DNA of 64,000 nt, taken from the NCBI GenBank assembly GCA_023014485.1, contig JAJOZX010000927.1, positions 149,001 through 213,000 of the forward strand, in the 5' to 3' direction. Shown here one piece after another: positions 34,400 through 44,509 of this stretch. The stretch comes from Bathynomus jamesi (taxonomy: Eukaryota; Arthropoda; Malacostraca; Isopoda; Cirolanidae). The notes beneath the pieces were generated by a model. That model saw nothing but the letters and a program-made list of their open reading frames with translations, was not told the DNA's origin and ran no database searches. Positions within the stretch are counted from its first letter, which is position 1, and each line of letters opens with the position of its first letter. The translations under genes and the position numbers were made by a program.

Positions 34400-35560
34400 T
34401 CGAATGAATGCATAATATGTAGCTCAGATTTATATGCGTATATGAAACGTTAACTCGACATCTCATAATGAACTTAGCTTTCTGAAATGAATAATAGCTA
34501 TTTTGAAATTATGGAAAAACTATATATGCTTACAACATGGTATCGTATGTGGTACCTTTACTTCTTAATTAAATATAAATTATTAATTAATTGAATTAAA
34601 TATCTACAAAATTGCCTGGGGATTGGCGACATATAGCCTATTGGGAATGAAATTAATTACCATACATAGAACCCATATGTAGGCATCGGGCCTGCATGAC
34701 AACAAGAAAACCAAATTTATTATTTCGTATACAAAATTCTCCATTGCTGACTCATGAAAATTACTTCGAGAGAAGAGTGAACGAACTTTGCAAATTCAGC
34801 AAATAATAAAATACAAAGATATATATTATATTATAGCGGCACTCTGAGCTGCTTATGTTGCAGCGATACTTTAAGCAAGGAAGATGTCCTTTATCTTCCT
34901 ATAAGTCCTGAGTGAAATCCTCTTAATATAAACCTAATAACTCAAAAGGATAGGCCTATTCCTTCAGGTATTTAAATACAGTGACTGCCTATATTAGTTA
35001 CATCAAATCAACTCATTGTGTAACTCCATCGTACCACGGCCCTACATCGAAAAAGATCGTCGCGCCCTACATCGAAACAGAAGCGAGGCCCAACGAAATA
35101 ATAAGGTAAGGCAATTTCTTTCTTTACCATTAAGCAGCGCAAATACCGAAGGCAAATATACATAAAGAGGTCCTTTGAAGACCTACACATACATAACTCT
35201 CTAACGAAAAAGCGTAGGGCTTTTGTCGTTGACTCTCCACTGTAATCTGCTGGAAATTTCCAATGGATGAGGGTATCAGGCAATCAACCCATAGCCCTCT
35301 ATAGTGTTTTCAAAGAAGTGTTTAATAGTTATTTCACATATTAGAAAAGAGTGCTTAAATTTTTCAAATATATAAAGGCGTAAAAATTAAACATTTCATT
35401 TATATAAAAAGTGGGTAAAGATATTTTGAAATTGTGAAACAGTTTACTTAGATAGTGTTCGTATTTATAGGCTATCTCCAAAAGAGGAAGAAATCATTCT
35501 TATATGTGTGCATTTATTAATTTATTCTATGATATATAGGCTTAGGTCTTCTAAGTGTCT
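34400..35560. other. No gene seen
   Basis: A 91-codon minus-strand frame at 35,008-35,283 is unassigned. The rest is AT-rich. Confidence 0.3.
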
Positions 35561-35611
35561 TTCTTGTATTGACTTCGCAAAAGCTTTTGATTCATTTAAA
35601 AGAAAAAAAAC

Positions 35612-35818
35612 GGATCACCTGAATGAAGATCAAGGCCCCCATGTATTCTTGTTTTTTGCTTTACAGTACCAAATATAATAATAAATTAAATTGAATGCCC
35701 GGTTAGGTCAACTGTACGCCCTTGACAATTGGGTAGGTTAAGTCGTGATATTTTCTTTAGTTTTAACGAAGATATCATTTGGTAATTGAGGCTGGGGTCC
35801 CTCATCTTCAAATGATCC
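35612..35818. mobile_element. Foldback element, GGATCACC family, second copy, inside the LINE
   Basis: Ends GGATCACCTGAATGAAGATC and the complement of GGATCATTTGAAGATGAGGG. Exact 8-bp duplication AAAAAAAC at 35,604-35,611 and 35,819-35,826. Removing the 207 bp and one duplication restores the LINE reading frame across the site. The arms have diverged more than in the 33.0-kb copy. It contains the 21-bp unit and the GATTGGGTAGGTTAAGTCG core. Confidence 0.9.
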
Positions 35819-36961
35819 AAAAAAACTAGTGGAAGCTCTCATGAGGTATAAGATTCACCCAAACATAATAGAAGTCATAATAGAAATCTATAAGGGTAAG
35901 ACAAGGATGTACTCTGTCAGCAACTCTATTCAAGTAAGTTGGTGACATACCAAATTGTGGAGAAGTTGGATAACGAAGATATAGGATACAAAGATGATAA
36001 GTTTAAAATACATACATTATTCTTTGCGGATGATAGATTACAGCTATCAACATCAATAGATGAGGGAAGTGATAATATCAAGAAAGTAATACAAATAGGG
36101 AGGACATATGGCCTAGAGATTAACAAAAATAAGAATAATTTTATGATATTCAACAAAACAGAAGTACCAGAGCAGATAGAGGGAATTAAAGTGGTAGATT
36201 CAATAAAATATTTGGGCATAACGATTAATAATACACGGAATTGTTTCCAAAAGCAGAAAGAACTGATGTTACAAAAACACAGAAAATGGCAAATGTAACC
36301 TACTCAGTAATAGAAAAGAGTTGTAATAAACTGGTTGTGGGAAGGGCATTCTGGAAAGGCTTGGCGCTGCCATCAATATTATATGGAACAACTATTATAC
36401 AACTAAACAAAACAGAAATTCAACAGCTGCAAAGATATGAGAATGGAGTATACAGAACGATACTATCAGTAAAAGAAGTGCGGCCGTGAGTTGTTTGAGG
36501 GGAGAAATAGGGGCATCAATGATGAAAACAAGAATAATGAAAGGAAAGCTCAACTATATAAAAAGTATTTTGAAAAATGACACAGGCAGGTTGGTAGGTG
36601 AAATATTCAGAAAAGCAAAAGAAGAAACAAGAGGGAAGTGGATGGAGGAGGTTGAGGGATATATGAGTGACTCGAGAGTAAATATAAATACTTAAAAGAT
36701 TGTAAAAAAAAGAGGAACTGGCGAGCAAACTGCGTAGCTGGGATGTGGACAACTGGAAGAAAGATATGGATGGAAAGGAGAGTTTAAGAATATATAGGAA
36801 ATGGAAGGGAAACATCGGAGATATATATGATAATACTCCAACCTCAACCATATTGTACAAATGTAGGATAAATAATTTAGAACTTAATGACAGAAATAGA
36901 TTTATAGGAGAGGACATCAAATGCCCCATGTGTGCATACGAAAAAGATCTGGAGCATTTAT

Positions 36962-37175
36962 TGTCTGTTTTGTGTGGTCTATATTTTCCTTCCTAAAGAT
37001 AAACCTCCCACTAATCTCCTCTTTGTCTGCCATAAAAGGCTGTTGTAATTCGGTGGCCTTTACTCTCTCGTAAAGGCCACCGAATTACAACAGCCTTTTA
37101 TGGCAGACAAAGAGGAGATTATTAGGAGGTTTATCTTTAGGAAGGAAAATATAGACCACACAAAACAGACAATAT
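36962..37175. repeat. Inverted duplication within the LINE 3' part
   Basis: The left arm (TGTCTGTTTTGTGTGGTC...GGTGGCCTTTA) is the reverse complement of the right arm (TAAAGGCCACC...CAAAACAGACA), about 100 bp each around CTCTCTCG. Only the right arm is in coding sense. Confidence 0.88.
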
Positions 37176-37264
37176 ATAAATTCTGGAAAATACGAAATCA
37201 AACGGTTAAAGCGCAGCACAGAGGATGAAGACATCAGGAGGTGCCATTGAAAAGGTTAGACCTC

Positions 37265-37690
37265 CGACATTTCATCACATCACATCACATTTATTAATTT
37301 TATTTATTTGGCTAGGCCTTGCTAGTAAAATCTTTCAAGATTAAAAATCAGCCTGTGACCCTGAACCCTGAGCCTAGCCTTAGACCTAGTCCTCTTTATA
37401 TACAGTACGCCTACCTCGGTTTATTCTTCAAGTTAGACAACCTATACTTGAGAAAAGCTACTAATAAGTTGGAAAGAGTTCGGGTTAGATAAATGCAAAT
37501 GAATCCAGAACTGAAAAGTTAAATATCTGAAAAAAAATTATATTCAAACGTCTACTATCATTTGAAGTGAATTTTTTGGAATATTCTTAGTATTTTCTAA
37601 AAGGCGTTTTTAATTATATTCAAACTTCTATGATTTTTGTATAAGGTGATAGTGTTCTTATCTTTTTTTACCTCTTTGTTCTAACATTAT
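37265..37690. other. No gene seen
   Basis: Starts with a short CATCA repeat (37,270-37,290). No exon signal recognised. Confidence 0.3.
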
Positions 37691-37696
37691 ATCACC

Positions 37697-37870
37697 AGGG
37701 TAGCCTAGAGGTAAAGCGGTGGACTGGTAATTTGAAGATCCTGGGTTCGAGACTCGGCCTGGACTTTAGATTTCAGAAATTAAGGTGCTTCTCTGGATCT
37801 TCCACGGTGGAATAGTGGTTCGGACCCCCGCGTAAAGCTGTAGGTCCCCTCCGTTATTGATCTTTATTAC
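37697..37870 (+). repeat. tRNA-derived SINE (family 3)
   Basis: Head GTAGCCTAGAGGTAAAGCGG with box B CTGGGTTCGAGACTCGG, then a body with GTTCGGACCCCCGCGTAAAG and CTGTAGGTCCCCTCCGTTA. The body is nearly the same as that of the 5S-headed SINE at 26.4 kb. Confidence 0.75.
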
Positions 37871-38179
37871 TCTACGAAAGTAAAGAAAGAGCAAATTGAT
37901 GTTTGAAATAAAACATATTAATAAAATAATAATTTCTCGAAAATGACAAAAATTATCTGAAGAAGGACAATTTTTCACAATTTTTTCTAACCTAAAATTA
38001 CATTTTTACGTTTAACACATTCAAATAATACGATTTGGAAGAATATGTTATCATTCTTCTAAATTTAAAAGCTATTTTAATTACTGCTTCTTTAGTGTAC
38101 GTAATGGCAGATATCCTGAACATTCCTATTTTCGAAACGTTACCTGAACTAGAACAATCGCAGATTATTGTAAATAGCC

Positions 38180-38262
38180 AACCTAATTCCAACCGCGGCG
38201 CGGGCCGGTGGGAGTCGAACGCAGGCTTTGCCACCCTGAGTCCAATCCCCAACTAACGGAAC
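38180..38262 (-). repeat. tRNA-like SINE head
   Basis: Minus strand GTTAGTTGGGGATTGGACTC with GCGTTCGACTCCCACC (box B). It lies about 50 bp inside the intron after LRR exon 1. Confidence 0.55.
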
Positions 38263-38308
38263 CAGGGAAGTTATCTTCTAAACTTACGAATAATAGTATA
38301 TTCCCTAC

Positions 38309-38494
38309 CTGACTTCCATTTCCAATGCAAACAGCTCTGAATTCAACAGCACCATACCGGTGTTTCTTTTGTTTACAGTCACAAATTTTATCGCAGCTGA
38401 GCACAACCTCATTTGGTGACGTTACAGCTAAACACTTGACGATGCCAAAATCGAAATATAAACCCAGAAGCAGAAACAAAATATTGATTTTCAT
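38309..38494 (-). CDS. LRR-type membrane protein, exon 1 of 3 (signal peptide, LRRNT)
   Basis: Begins ATG at 38,494 with a signal peptide (MKINILFLLLGLYFDFGIVK, residues 1-20), then CDKICDCKQKKHRYGAVEFR and AVC: cysteines 34, 38, 40 and 56 in the C-x3-C-x-C-x(n)-C order of an N-terminal LRR cap. Donor CAG|GTAGGG after residue 62, phase 0. With exons at 27,406-27,175 and 26,104-24,741 it makes a continuous 593-aa secreted/membrane protein. Introns are about 10.9 and 1.1 kb. The hydrophobic start and cap cysteines make this a real first coding exon and not a shadow. Confidence 0.75.
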
Positions 38495-38892
38495 TGTCTA
38501 TGTCGAGTCTATACAGAAATGTTATCTCAAACAACTAATGAAAAGAAATTTTTTTTATGCAGTTACACTCTCTCGTATGTATTGTGTGTCTGACTCGAAA
38601 GAGATCACAATCTTTAAAGACGCCAGAAATCGAACTAACCAATTAATCACTTCGATGCGTTAGTCACTTCCGCTGGCAATAGAAATTCAGCAAATATTTA
38701 CGAAATGAATACCAAATATTCTAAAAAATATTCATTCCATAATTAATAATTAAATTAGGAATATTTTGTTAAGGGAATTCCTAAGGACGTTATGATAACG
38801 TTATGAACGTTAATTGGGATATACCCTGCTATACTTAAAAATGGAAATAGAACATCATATTTTATTTTATCAACCCCTGAAAAACCCATTCT

Positions 38893-38918
38893 TCTTTGGG
38901 GGAGGGGGGGGGGGGGAT
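38893..38918 (+). repeat. G-run
   Basis: A near-pure poly-G tract of about 23 bases, prone to slippage and a weak spot for assembly. Confidence 0.8.
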
Positions 38919-39089
38919 TCTGCTCAAAAGTAATTTTATTTAAAATAAAGACTTTGATATAAATAATGACGTAAAAATGGTTTTATAGGTTCGTTTTCTC
39001 TTTTCTTTTTCCTTTTTTTTTTGTGTGGAAAAATGTTTTTATTAGTTTTGCTGAGTTTTGTCGTGGCGATTCTTGTTATATAAAAAAAA

Positions 39090-39262
39090 ATGTTTTTATG
39101 CAAGAAGGAGGAGCCAAAGACGAATGCCCGCTAAAATTGCCCTCAAGGTCCAAGGTTTCCAAGATGCCTGGACACTCGGCGTTTGAAAGGTTGAGGGTCA
39201 TAGACAGGGAAAAAGATGGATTGAGAAAGATTGTTCCAGAGTTCACCGGTTAAGTACATGAA
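39090..39262 (-). pseudogene. LINE family A, short 3' end
   Basis: Matches the 3'-terminal stretch of the copies at 3.9 and 7.2 kb (sense peptide like SVFPxxYDPQPFKRRVSRHL). Only the tail survives. Confidence 0.7.
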
Positions 39263-39631
39263 AGATTGAAAATAGACTTCCCAGTAACCCAATTACTAAG
39301 GCCGAAGAACCCAGCAACCCCACTTTTGCTAGTATATATAATAATAATAATGAAAAAACGAATCACACATAAACTTCCTTTAATTCATTTCACTTTTCCT
39401 AATTATCTGATTTGTCCTATGTTAAGTTGTTGTACACCATAATGTATCAATTTACTTTTGCTTTGAGCGACCTCCAGATATTGCATGATTCATAAAAAAA
39501 TTGAAGCGTAATATTTATTCAACATAAAGAATAAACTGAAAAGGTACCACAAAAAAAAAAAAAAAAAAATTTAATTTTTTATTATTTTTTGAACCACCCT
39601 AAAATATATATATATATAGGCTATATATATA

Positions 39632-40055
39632 TAACGTAAAGAACGACGCTTTGTATAGGAGAATTATCCGCGCAAGATGAGAGCGAAAGAACGAAACAAA
39701 TGAAAAAATGAGGTAACCACCCGGGAATCGAACCCGGGATCTTCCGATTGCCGGTCAGATATGATAACCACTACACCACATATAATATATATATAAAATG
39801 TTACGGCAAGCGGGAGGTGCCCCTTTGGGGGCATTGGTTTCTGCGCGTATGTAGAGGAATTACGACATTTGTTTGGATGAGGCCTGTGGTGTAGTGGTTA
39901 TCATATCTAACCGGCAATCGGAAGATCCCGGGTTCGATTCCCGGGTGGGTACCTCATTTTTTCATTTGTTTCGTTCTTTCGCTCTCATCTTGCGCGGATA
40001 ATTCTCCTATACAAAGCGTCGTTCTTTACGTTAATTATACTGCGTGTTTGCAGTT

Positions 40056-40058
<3 letters not shown>
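39632..40058. repeat. Head-to-head inverted pair of tRNA-derived SINEs (family 4), in (TA)n
   Basis: The left unit (39,632-39,780, minus) and right unit (39,881-40,058, plus) each carry GGTGTAGTGGTTATCATATC, CCGGCAATCGGAAGATCC and CGGGTTCGATTCCCGGGT, followed by the same tail ending TCGTTCTTTACGTTA. The T-arm and anticodon-like arm can pair, but the acceptor stem cannot, so these are SINEs and not tRNA genes. The 100-bp spacer and both outer flanks contain TA runs. The same arrangement is at 51.7 kb. Confidence 0.8.

Positions 40059-40059
<1 letters not shown>

Positions 40060-40096
<37 letters not shown>
40060..40096. repeat. (TA)n microsatellite
   Basis: TA run between two SINE units. Confidence 0.95.
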
Positions 40097-40099
<3 letters not shown>

Positions 40100-40380
40100 C
40101 GGTGGTGTAGTGGTTAGCATCGCTGACTACGAATCCATCAGCCCCGGAATCGAGACCCGCTGACGGCAGCCGGTGCGCAGCAAAACCCAGCTGTTCATCC
40201 TTCCACACAATAAAGAAAGTGGTCGGTAGATAAATGGGTACCCTGGGTGGCCTAGTGGTTAAGACGCTGGGCTGCTGGTGGGGCGTGGTTCGGATTCCAC
40301 GTTAAACTGTAGGTCTAAGGTGGAGTGAAAAGCTTGACCTTCGTCAGCATGAACAATTCGGGCGGAAGCTAAACAAAGAT
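40097..40380 (+). repeat. Dimeric tRNA-derived SINE
   Basis: Same family as 3,258-3,522. First unit GGTGGTGTAGTGGTTAGCAT with GGAATCGAGACCC; linker TGTTCATCCTTCCACACAAT; second unit GTGGCCTAGTGGTTAAGACG with GTGGTTCGGATTCCACG. Bounded on both sides by TA-rich tracts. Confidence 0.8.
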
Positions 40381-40419
40381 TATACATATATATAATATAT
40401 ATATACGGTATATATATTA

Positions 40420-41190
40420 TTTTCGAAGTTTCGAAATGTTATGTTCCCAACCCCTAAAACTGTTCCATTTGATGGAAAAACATTTCATAGTAAATATTAT
40501 GAAAATTGATTAATATTTAACTGTGGCACAAACTGCTTGAAGTTTAATTTTTATGAGCAACTAGCTGTTATGCCCAGCACTTGCTTGGGGTGGGCTGATC
40601 ACTAAATGACCATTTTTATCTTTTTCTCTCCTCAAAGCTCTCTCTTCATCAGTCTCTTCCATTCTCACAGCCATTCTAGCCTCTCTATCGCCCGCTCTTC
40701 TAGTCTCTTTTGTTTCAACATTTTCTTTCCTCCCAATAGATGAATTTAAAATTTTATTTTTTTCTCGCCTAATTTCTGCTTCATCAGAAGTTGCAATTAG
40801 ACGTTTAGCGGTGTGGTGTCTTTTATCATTCTATTTTCTTATTATCCCTTTCGCTTCGGGTGTGACATATAAACTACACGTCCAATTTGCGCTCAGATCC
40901 GGGTGTGGTAAATAAACTAACTCCTAATCTTTTCTGAACTCGGCGTGTAGTTTATAAACCAAGGGTATATCCCTCTCTTTCCATCCTCTGGGGTTGAAAA
41001 TGGTGGGATATATGTATTATAATTCGATTTCATTAATATGATTCGTATAATTCGTTTCAAAGCTATGCCTGTAGTGAAAATGTTAAGAGATCTCCTCGCA
41101 GATTTTTTATCACAAGTGTTGCGTAGATAATTTTATTTTATGCTGTAGTATGTTTTTACGCATGAGTAATTAGGAAGGGGAGGCCTGCTT
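40420..41190. other. No gene seen; TE-like debris
   Basis: A segment from about 40,560 (CTAGCTGTTATGCCCAGCAC) has the look of a degraded DNA-transposon end. Nothing firmer. Confidence 0.3.
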
Positions 41191-41191
41191 C

Positions 41192-41431
41192 AAAAGAACG
41201 CAGCCATGAAAATCTTGAGCTTCACATTGTGTCAAGATTTGTGAAGCTTAAGATTTTCATGACTATAGTTTTATTGACCAAATAATTGAACCCTCAGTAA
41301 TTGGGGGACGGCTGGTTCCCAATTACTGAGGGTTCAATTATTTGGTCAATAAAACTATGGTCATGAAAATCTTAAGTTTCACAAATCTTGACACAATGTG
41401 AAGCTCAAGATTTTCATGGCTGCGTTCTTTT
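41192..41431. repeat. 240-bp near-perfect palindrome, itself built of palindromes
   Basis: Arms of about 114 bp (AAAAGAACGCAGCCATG... and complement) around GGACGGCTGGTT. Each arm contains a smaller hairpin, CATGAAAATCTTGAGCTTCA paired with the complement in TGAAGCTTAAGATTTTCATG. The right side is followed by (CAGA)n. Confidence 0.9.
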
Positions 41432-41439
41432 ACAGACAG

Positions 41440-42077
41440 ACAGACAGACACACAGACACACAACTCTCAATAAAAGTGTAATAAAAAAGGTATCAAAGCC
41501 TTATTTAGGGTGTGAACACCAGGTTAATGCTATTGAAAAGAAAATATTAAGTACATAAGTGTGAGTTTATGCCCAGCAAAAAATTCTCATTATCACAAAT
41601 TTGGCAACAAGTCACCCATGCATGTTCAAACATAGTGGTGTTAGTGCGCCGAGACTCAGATTCATGAAACCTCGTCAGTTTTTTGCCGAAAGTCATGGAA
41701 AATGGGTACAGCAGTTTGCAGTGATATTTTCAAATTCAAATTTGAGCAAGGTTAAGTTTATTTTTTGTTGACTACAAAATGAATGTAGTCATTGGGCACA
41801 GTTTTCGTAGCCTAGTGAGGTAAAGTTACTTTTAGCTTATTATAATAAATTATGAATTTCATTATACTTTTCTTCACTTCTTACTAATCTTAGTCACTGG
41901 AATCCATTGCGTGGGCAGGTTAGTTGTAGGTTATGGGTGGGGTGGGGTGGGGGGGTACCGTAGCGGTAAAAGTGCAGAGATATCACCTCACCTCAGCTGT
42001 TGTCTTCAAAGATTTGCTCAGGACAATGTAAGAGAAGAGTGAGCGCTTTTTCGTTACTTACCCGCATATTAAGCCAA
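41440..42077. other. No gene seen
   Basis: Unique-looking AT-rich DNA with a GGGGT-rich patch at 41,937-41,957. Confidence 0.35.
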
Positions 42078-42290
42078 ACATTTATTAGCAAATATAAAAA
42101 AAATTTATGCGCAAGTATAGACCGAACATTTATGAGCAAATATAAAAAAAATTTATGCGCAAGTATAGACCGAACATTTATGAGCAAATATAAAAAAGTT
42201 CATGCACAAGAATAAACCTTACGAATATGTTCTAACAAATGTTGGAAAGGTTTAAAAAAATTCATGCGCAAGTATAAACCGAACATTTAA
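42078..42290. repeat. 48-bp minisatellite
   Basis: Exact 48-bp period for ACATTTATGAGCAAATATAA units starting at 42,078, 42,126 and 42,174, then degenerate copies. The repeated peptide frames on both strands come from this period. A single arm of the foldback core (GATATTTTCGTT complement, 21-bp unit) follows at about 42,290-42,365. Confidence 0.9.
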
Positions 42291-42719
42291 CGAAAATATC
42301 ACAACTTAACCTAACCAATTATCAAGGGCATACAGATGACCTAACCGGGCATTCAATTAACCTTGTAATTATATCGAAAAAAAATATATATTCAATAGCA
42401 GAAAAATAAAGAAAAAATTGACAGAAAAGTAAAAAAAATTGTGGGTCTTCCTCTTCTGCAGTATTACACTGCCCAACACCAATTTTGCTGATTTAATTCT
42501 AACACCTGTTTTTAGGTAACTTTGGTGTGCTGATTTAAAAAATACCTTAGTTTTTGCCTATCACGTCAGGTTTTCGAGCAATCAAATACGGATATTTTGG
42601 AGATATCGCATTTTGGCAGGGTTATGCCCAATTTTTTTTCTTTTCAAAAAATAAGTTTTTACATACTCAGAATCAACATGGAAAAGTAAACAATTGTGGA
42701 GGGAGTGAACTTTAATATA

Positions 42720-44111
42720 CAGTGCCCGCGAAAAGTATCCGATCACTCAAGAAAATACAATATTTTCCCTTGATATTCAGACACACATAATTCACTTTCT
42801 ATTTGTTCTAGCGACATCTGGTAACTTTGAGGTTGCTCGCTGATATGAGAGCTATCCAACGCATTCTCAAATTAGTGTTCTGGTAGCCTTCGTTGCGGGT
42901 GGCTGTGTCTCAAAGTTGTCAGATTTCACTGTTTGTGTAAATTTATTGATATTTTGTTATTTTTTACAGAAAGTGGTGTAAATAAAATTTATATATAGTG
43001 TGTGCTAAAAAACAACTTAAGAGTGATTGTCGAGGTGCTATGTTGCTTTGCATACATGTGGAAATCACAGAGACAGATAGCTAAGGAATTAAACATATCC
43101 CAAAGTACCGTTAATTTATGGGTTTCACGGGCTAAGAACAATGCCGGCCTAACCACGCCAGTCCCTAAAAAACGATCTGGCAGACCGAGAAAAACAAATT
43201 CACGAACAGACAAACTTATGAAACGTTTAGTATTGAAAAACCCAACAATAACTGCGAAAGAAATAAAATTTAATATGAATAATTTGTTATCTGGTGTTTC
43301 TGAACGAACTATCCAGGAGCGGCTCCAAAAGAACTCGGATTACCATCTCGCCATGCTGCTAAGAAACCGTTCATTAATGAAAAAATGCGTAAAAACGTGT
43401 CGCATTTTGTAAAAATATATTCATTGGACTGTTGATGACTGGAAGAAGGTTTTTTTAGTGATGAGTCGACATTTTTGACATTCAGAAGTTGTCCAAAAAA
43501 GGTTCGCCGGCCCATTGGCTCAAATAGGATGGACCCTAAATACACCCTAAAGACAATGAAACACCCCTCCAAGTGTGATGGTTTGGGGTTGTTTCGGTTA
43601 CTATGGGCGTGGAAACCTATATTTTCTTCCGAAGAACACAACTATGAATGGTGCACGGTATTTAGCAATGCTACAGGATAAACTTCCAATGGCAATGGCA
43701 ATCCAAAGGACAAAAAACATACATGCATGATGGTGCAACCATGTCACAGGGCCAAAATAGTGACAAAATGGATTACTGACAATAAATTTGATATTTTGGA
43801 TTGGCCTGGTAATAGTCCAGATCTCAATCCGATAGAAAATATGTGGCTAATAATAAAAAATAAGGTTGAATGCCACGACACTGGCTCAGTCGAAAAATTA
43901 CAAGAAGCCATCAAAAAGGTATGGTGCAAGGAAATATCAGTGGAAGTTTGTCAAAACTTGATTAAATCCATGCCAAAACGTCTAGAACAAGTCATCCAAA
44001 CCAAAGGACAGATGACAAAATACTAATATAAGGTTAGTATACATTTAAACATTGTTTTTTATGTAAAAAATACAAATTTCCAGGGTGATCGGATACTTTT
44101 CGCGGGCACTG
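42720..44111 (+). mobile_element. Tc1-like transposon
   Basis: Inverted ends CAGTGCCCGCGAAAAGTATC and complement, directly flanked by TA at 42,718-42,719 and 44,112-44,113. 1392 bp including a broken transposase. Nested inside the CACTG element. Confidence 0.93.
43002..44026 (+). pseudogene. Tc1-like DDE transposase, frame-broken
   Basis: First segment: helix-turn-helix SQRQIAKELNISQSTVNLWV and the GRPR hook (KKRSGRPRKTN). Middle segment (43,475-43,681) contains degraded catalytic-core sequence. Last segment (43,727-44,026) has DWPGNSPDLNPIENMWLIIK, which holds the last catalytic acidic residue in the DD34E family pattern. Stops and frameshifts near 43,410-43,470 and 43,680-43,730 inactivate it. 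Confidence 0.9.
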
Positions 44112-44509
44112 TACAATGGTAATATTGACACATAAAGTGATTAAAAGTGTTTAAATAAGCAAAAAATGAATCCATGATCATGACATCACGCTCACACCTG
44201 GGGAAATCACAGATACCCAAGATTTTAATATGTTGTACATGACCTTTAGATTTAATGCACAGATTTGCGTATTCCACAGATAAAATTTTAACAGCAAAAC
44301 AGCTGTTAACAGGTCTCAAAAATCATCAATTTTGATAAGTGCCCTTCATGGATCACCCAAAATAGGCATATTGCATTGCACATTGCACGAAAACCTGATG
44401 TGATGGACAAAATCTAAGGTGATTTTTGAAATCAGCACATCAATATTATCCAGAAACAGGTCTTAGAATTAAATCACCAGCAAAAAATGTTTTGTTGTTG
44501 GGCAGTGTT

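Larger units (their letters stand above)
35563..37200 (+). pseudogene. Non-LTR retrotransposon (decapod-type LINE), RT to C-terminus, interrupted
   Basis: Reads IDFAKAFDSFKRKK to 35,610, is cut by a foldback element, and resumes KKLVEALMRYKIHPNIIEVI at 35,821. Then come RQGCTLSATLF, LFFADDRLQLS (36,020), GLEINKNKNNFM and IKYLGITINNTRN, YSVIEKSCNKLVVGR, LPSILYGTTI, LRGEIGASMMKTRIMKGKLN, NDRNRFIGEDIKCPMCAYEK (a C-terminal zinc knuckle) and EHLL at about 36,963. An inverted duplication follows, and the last coding block (MADKEEIIRRFIFRKENID, FWKIRNQTVK) lies in its right arm. I recall this C-terminal arrangement from decapod LINEs. Several frameshifts; dead. Confidence 0.85.
42467..44507. mobile_element. 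CACTG-ended DNA transposon, non-autonomous, hosting a Tc1 element
   Basis: Ends CACTGCCCAACACCAATTTT and the complement of CACTGCCCAACAACAAAACA, with longer imperfect inverted repeats (CTGATTTAATTCTAACACCT against GTGATTTAATTCTAAGACCT). The 3-bp TTA at 42,464-42,466 and 44,508-44,510 may be the target duplication. CACTG ends with a 3-bp duplication point to CMC/EnSpm-like elements, but without a transposase this is provisional. Net length without the Tc1 insert is about 650 bp. Confidence 0.65.

Noticed and set aside
35008..35283. 91-codon minus-strand frame
   Set aside because: No recognisable domain, no splice signals in register, surrounding DNA repeat-like.
36516..36929. 137-codon minus-strand frame
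   Set aside because: Antisense shadow of the LINE coding segment on the plus strand.
39700..39960. tRNA genes near 39.7, 39.9 and 51.8 kb
   Set aside because: The T-arm and box B are good, but the acceptor stem does not pair, position 33 is not T, and the units carry a shared SINE tail in several copies.
41993..42215. Repetitive small proteins on both strands
   Set aside because: Produced by a 48-bp minisatellite whose period is a multiple of three.
42078..42290. CRISPR-like array
   Set aside because: Contiguous tandem units without spacers in a eukaryotic genome.
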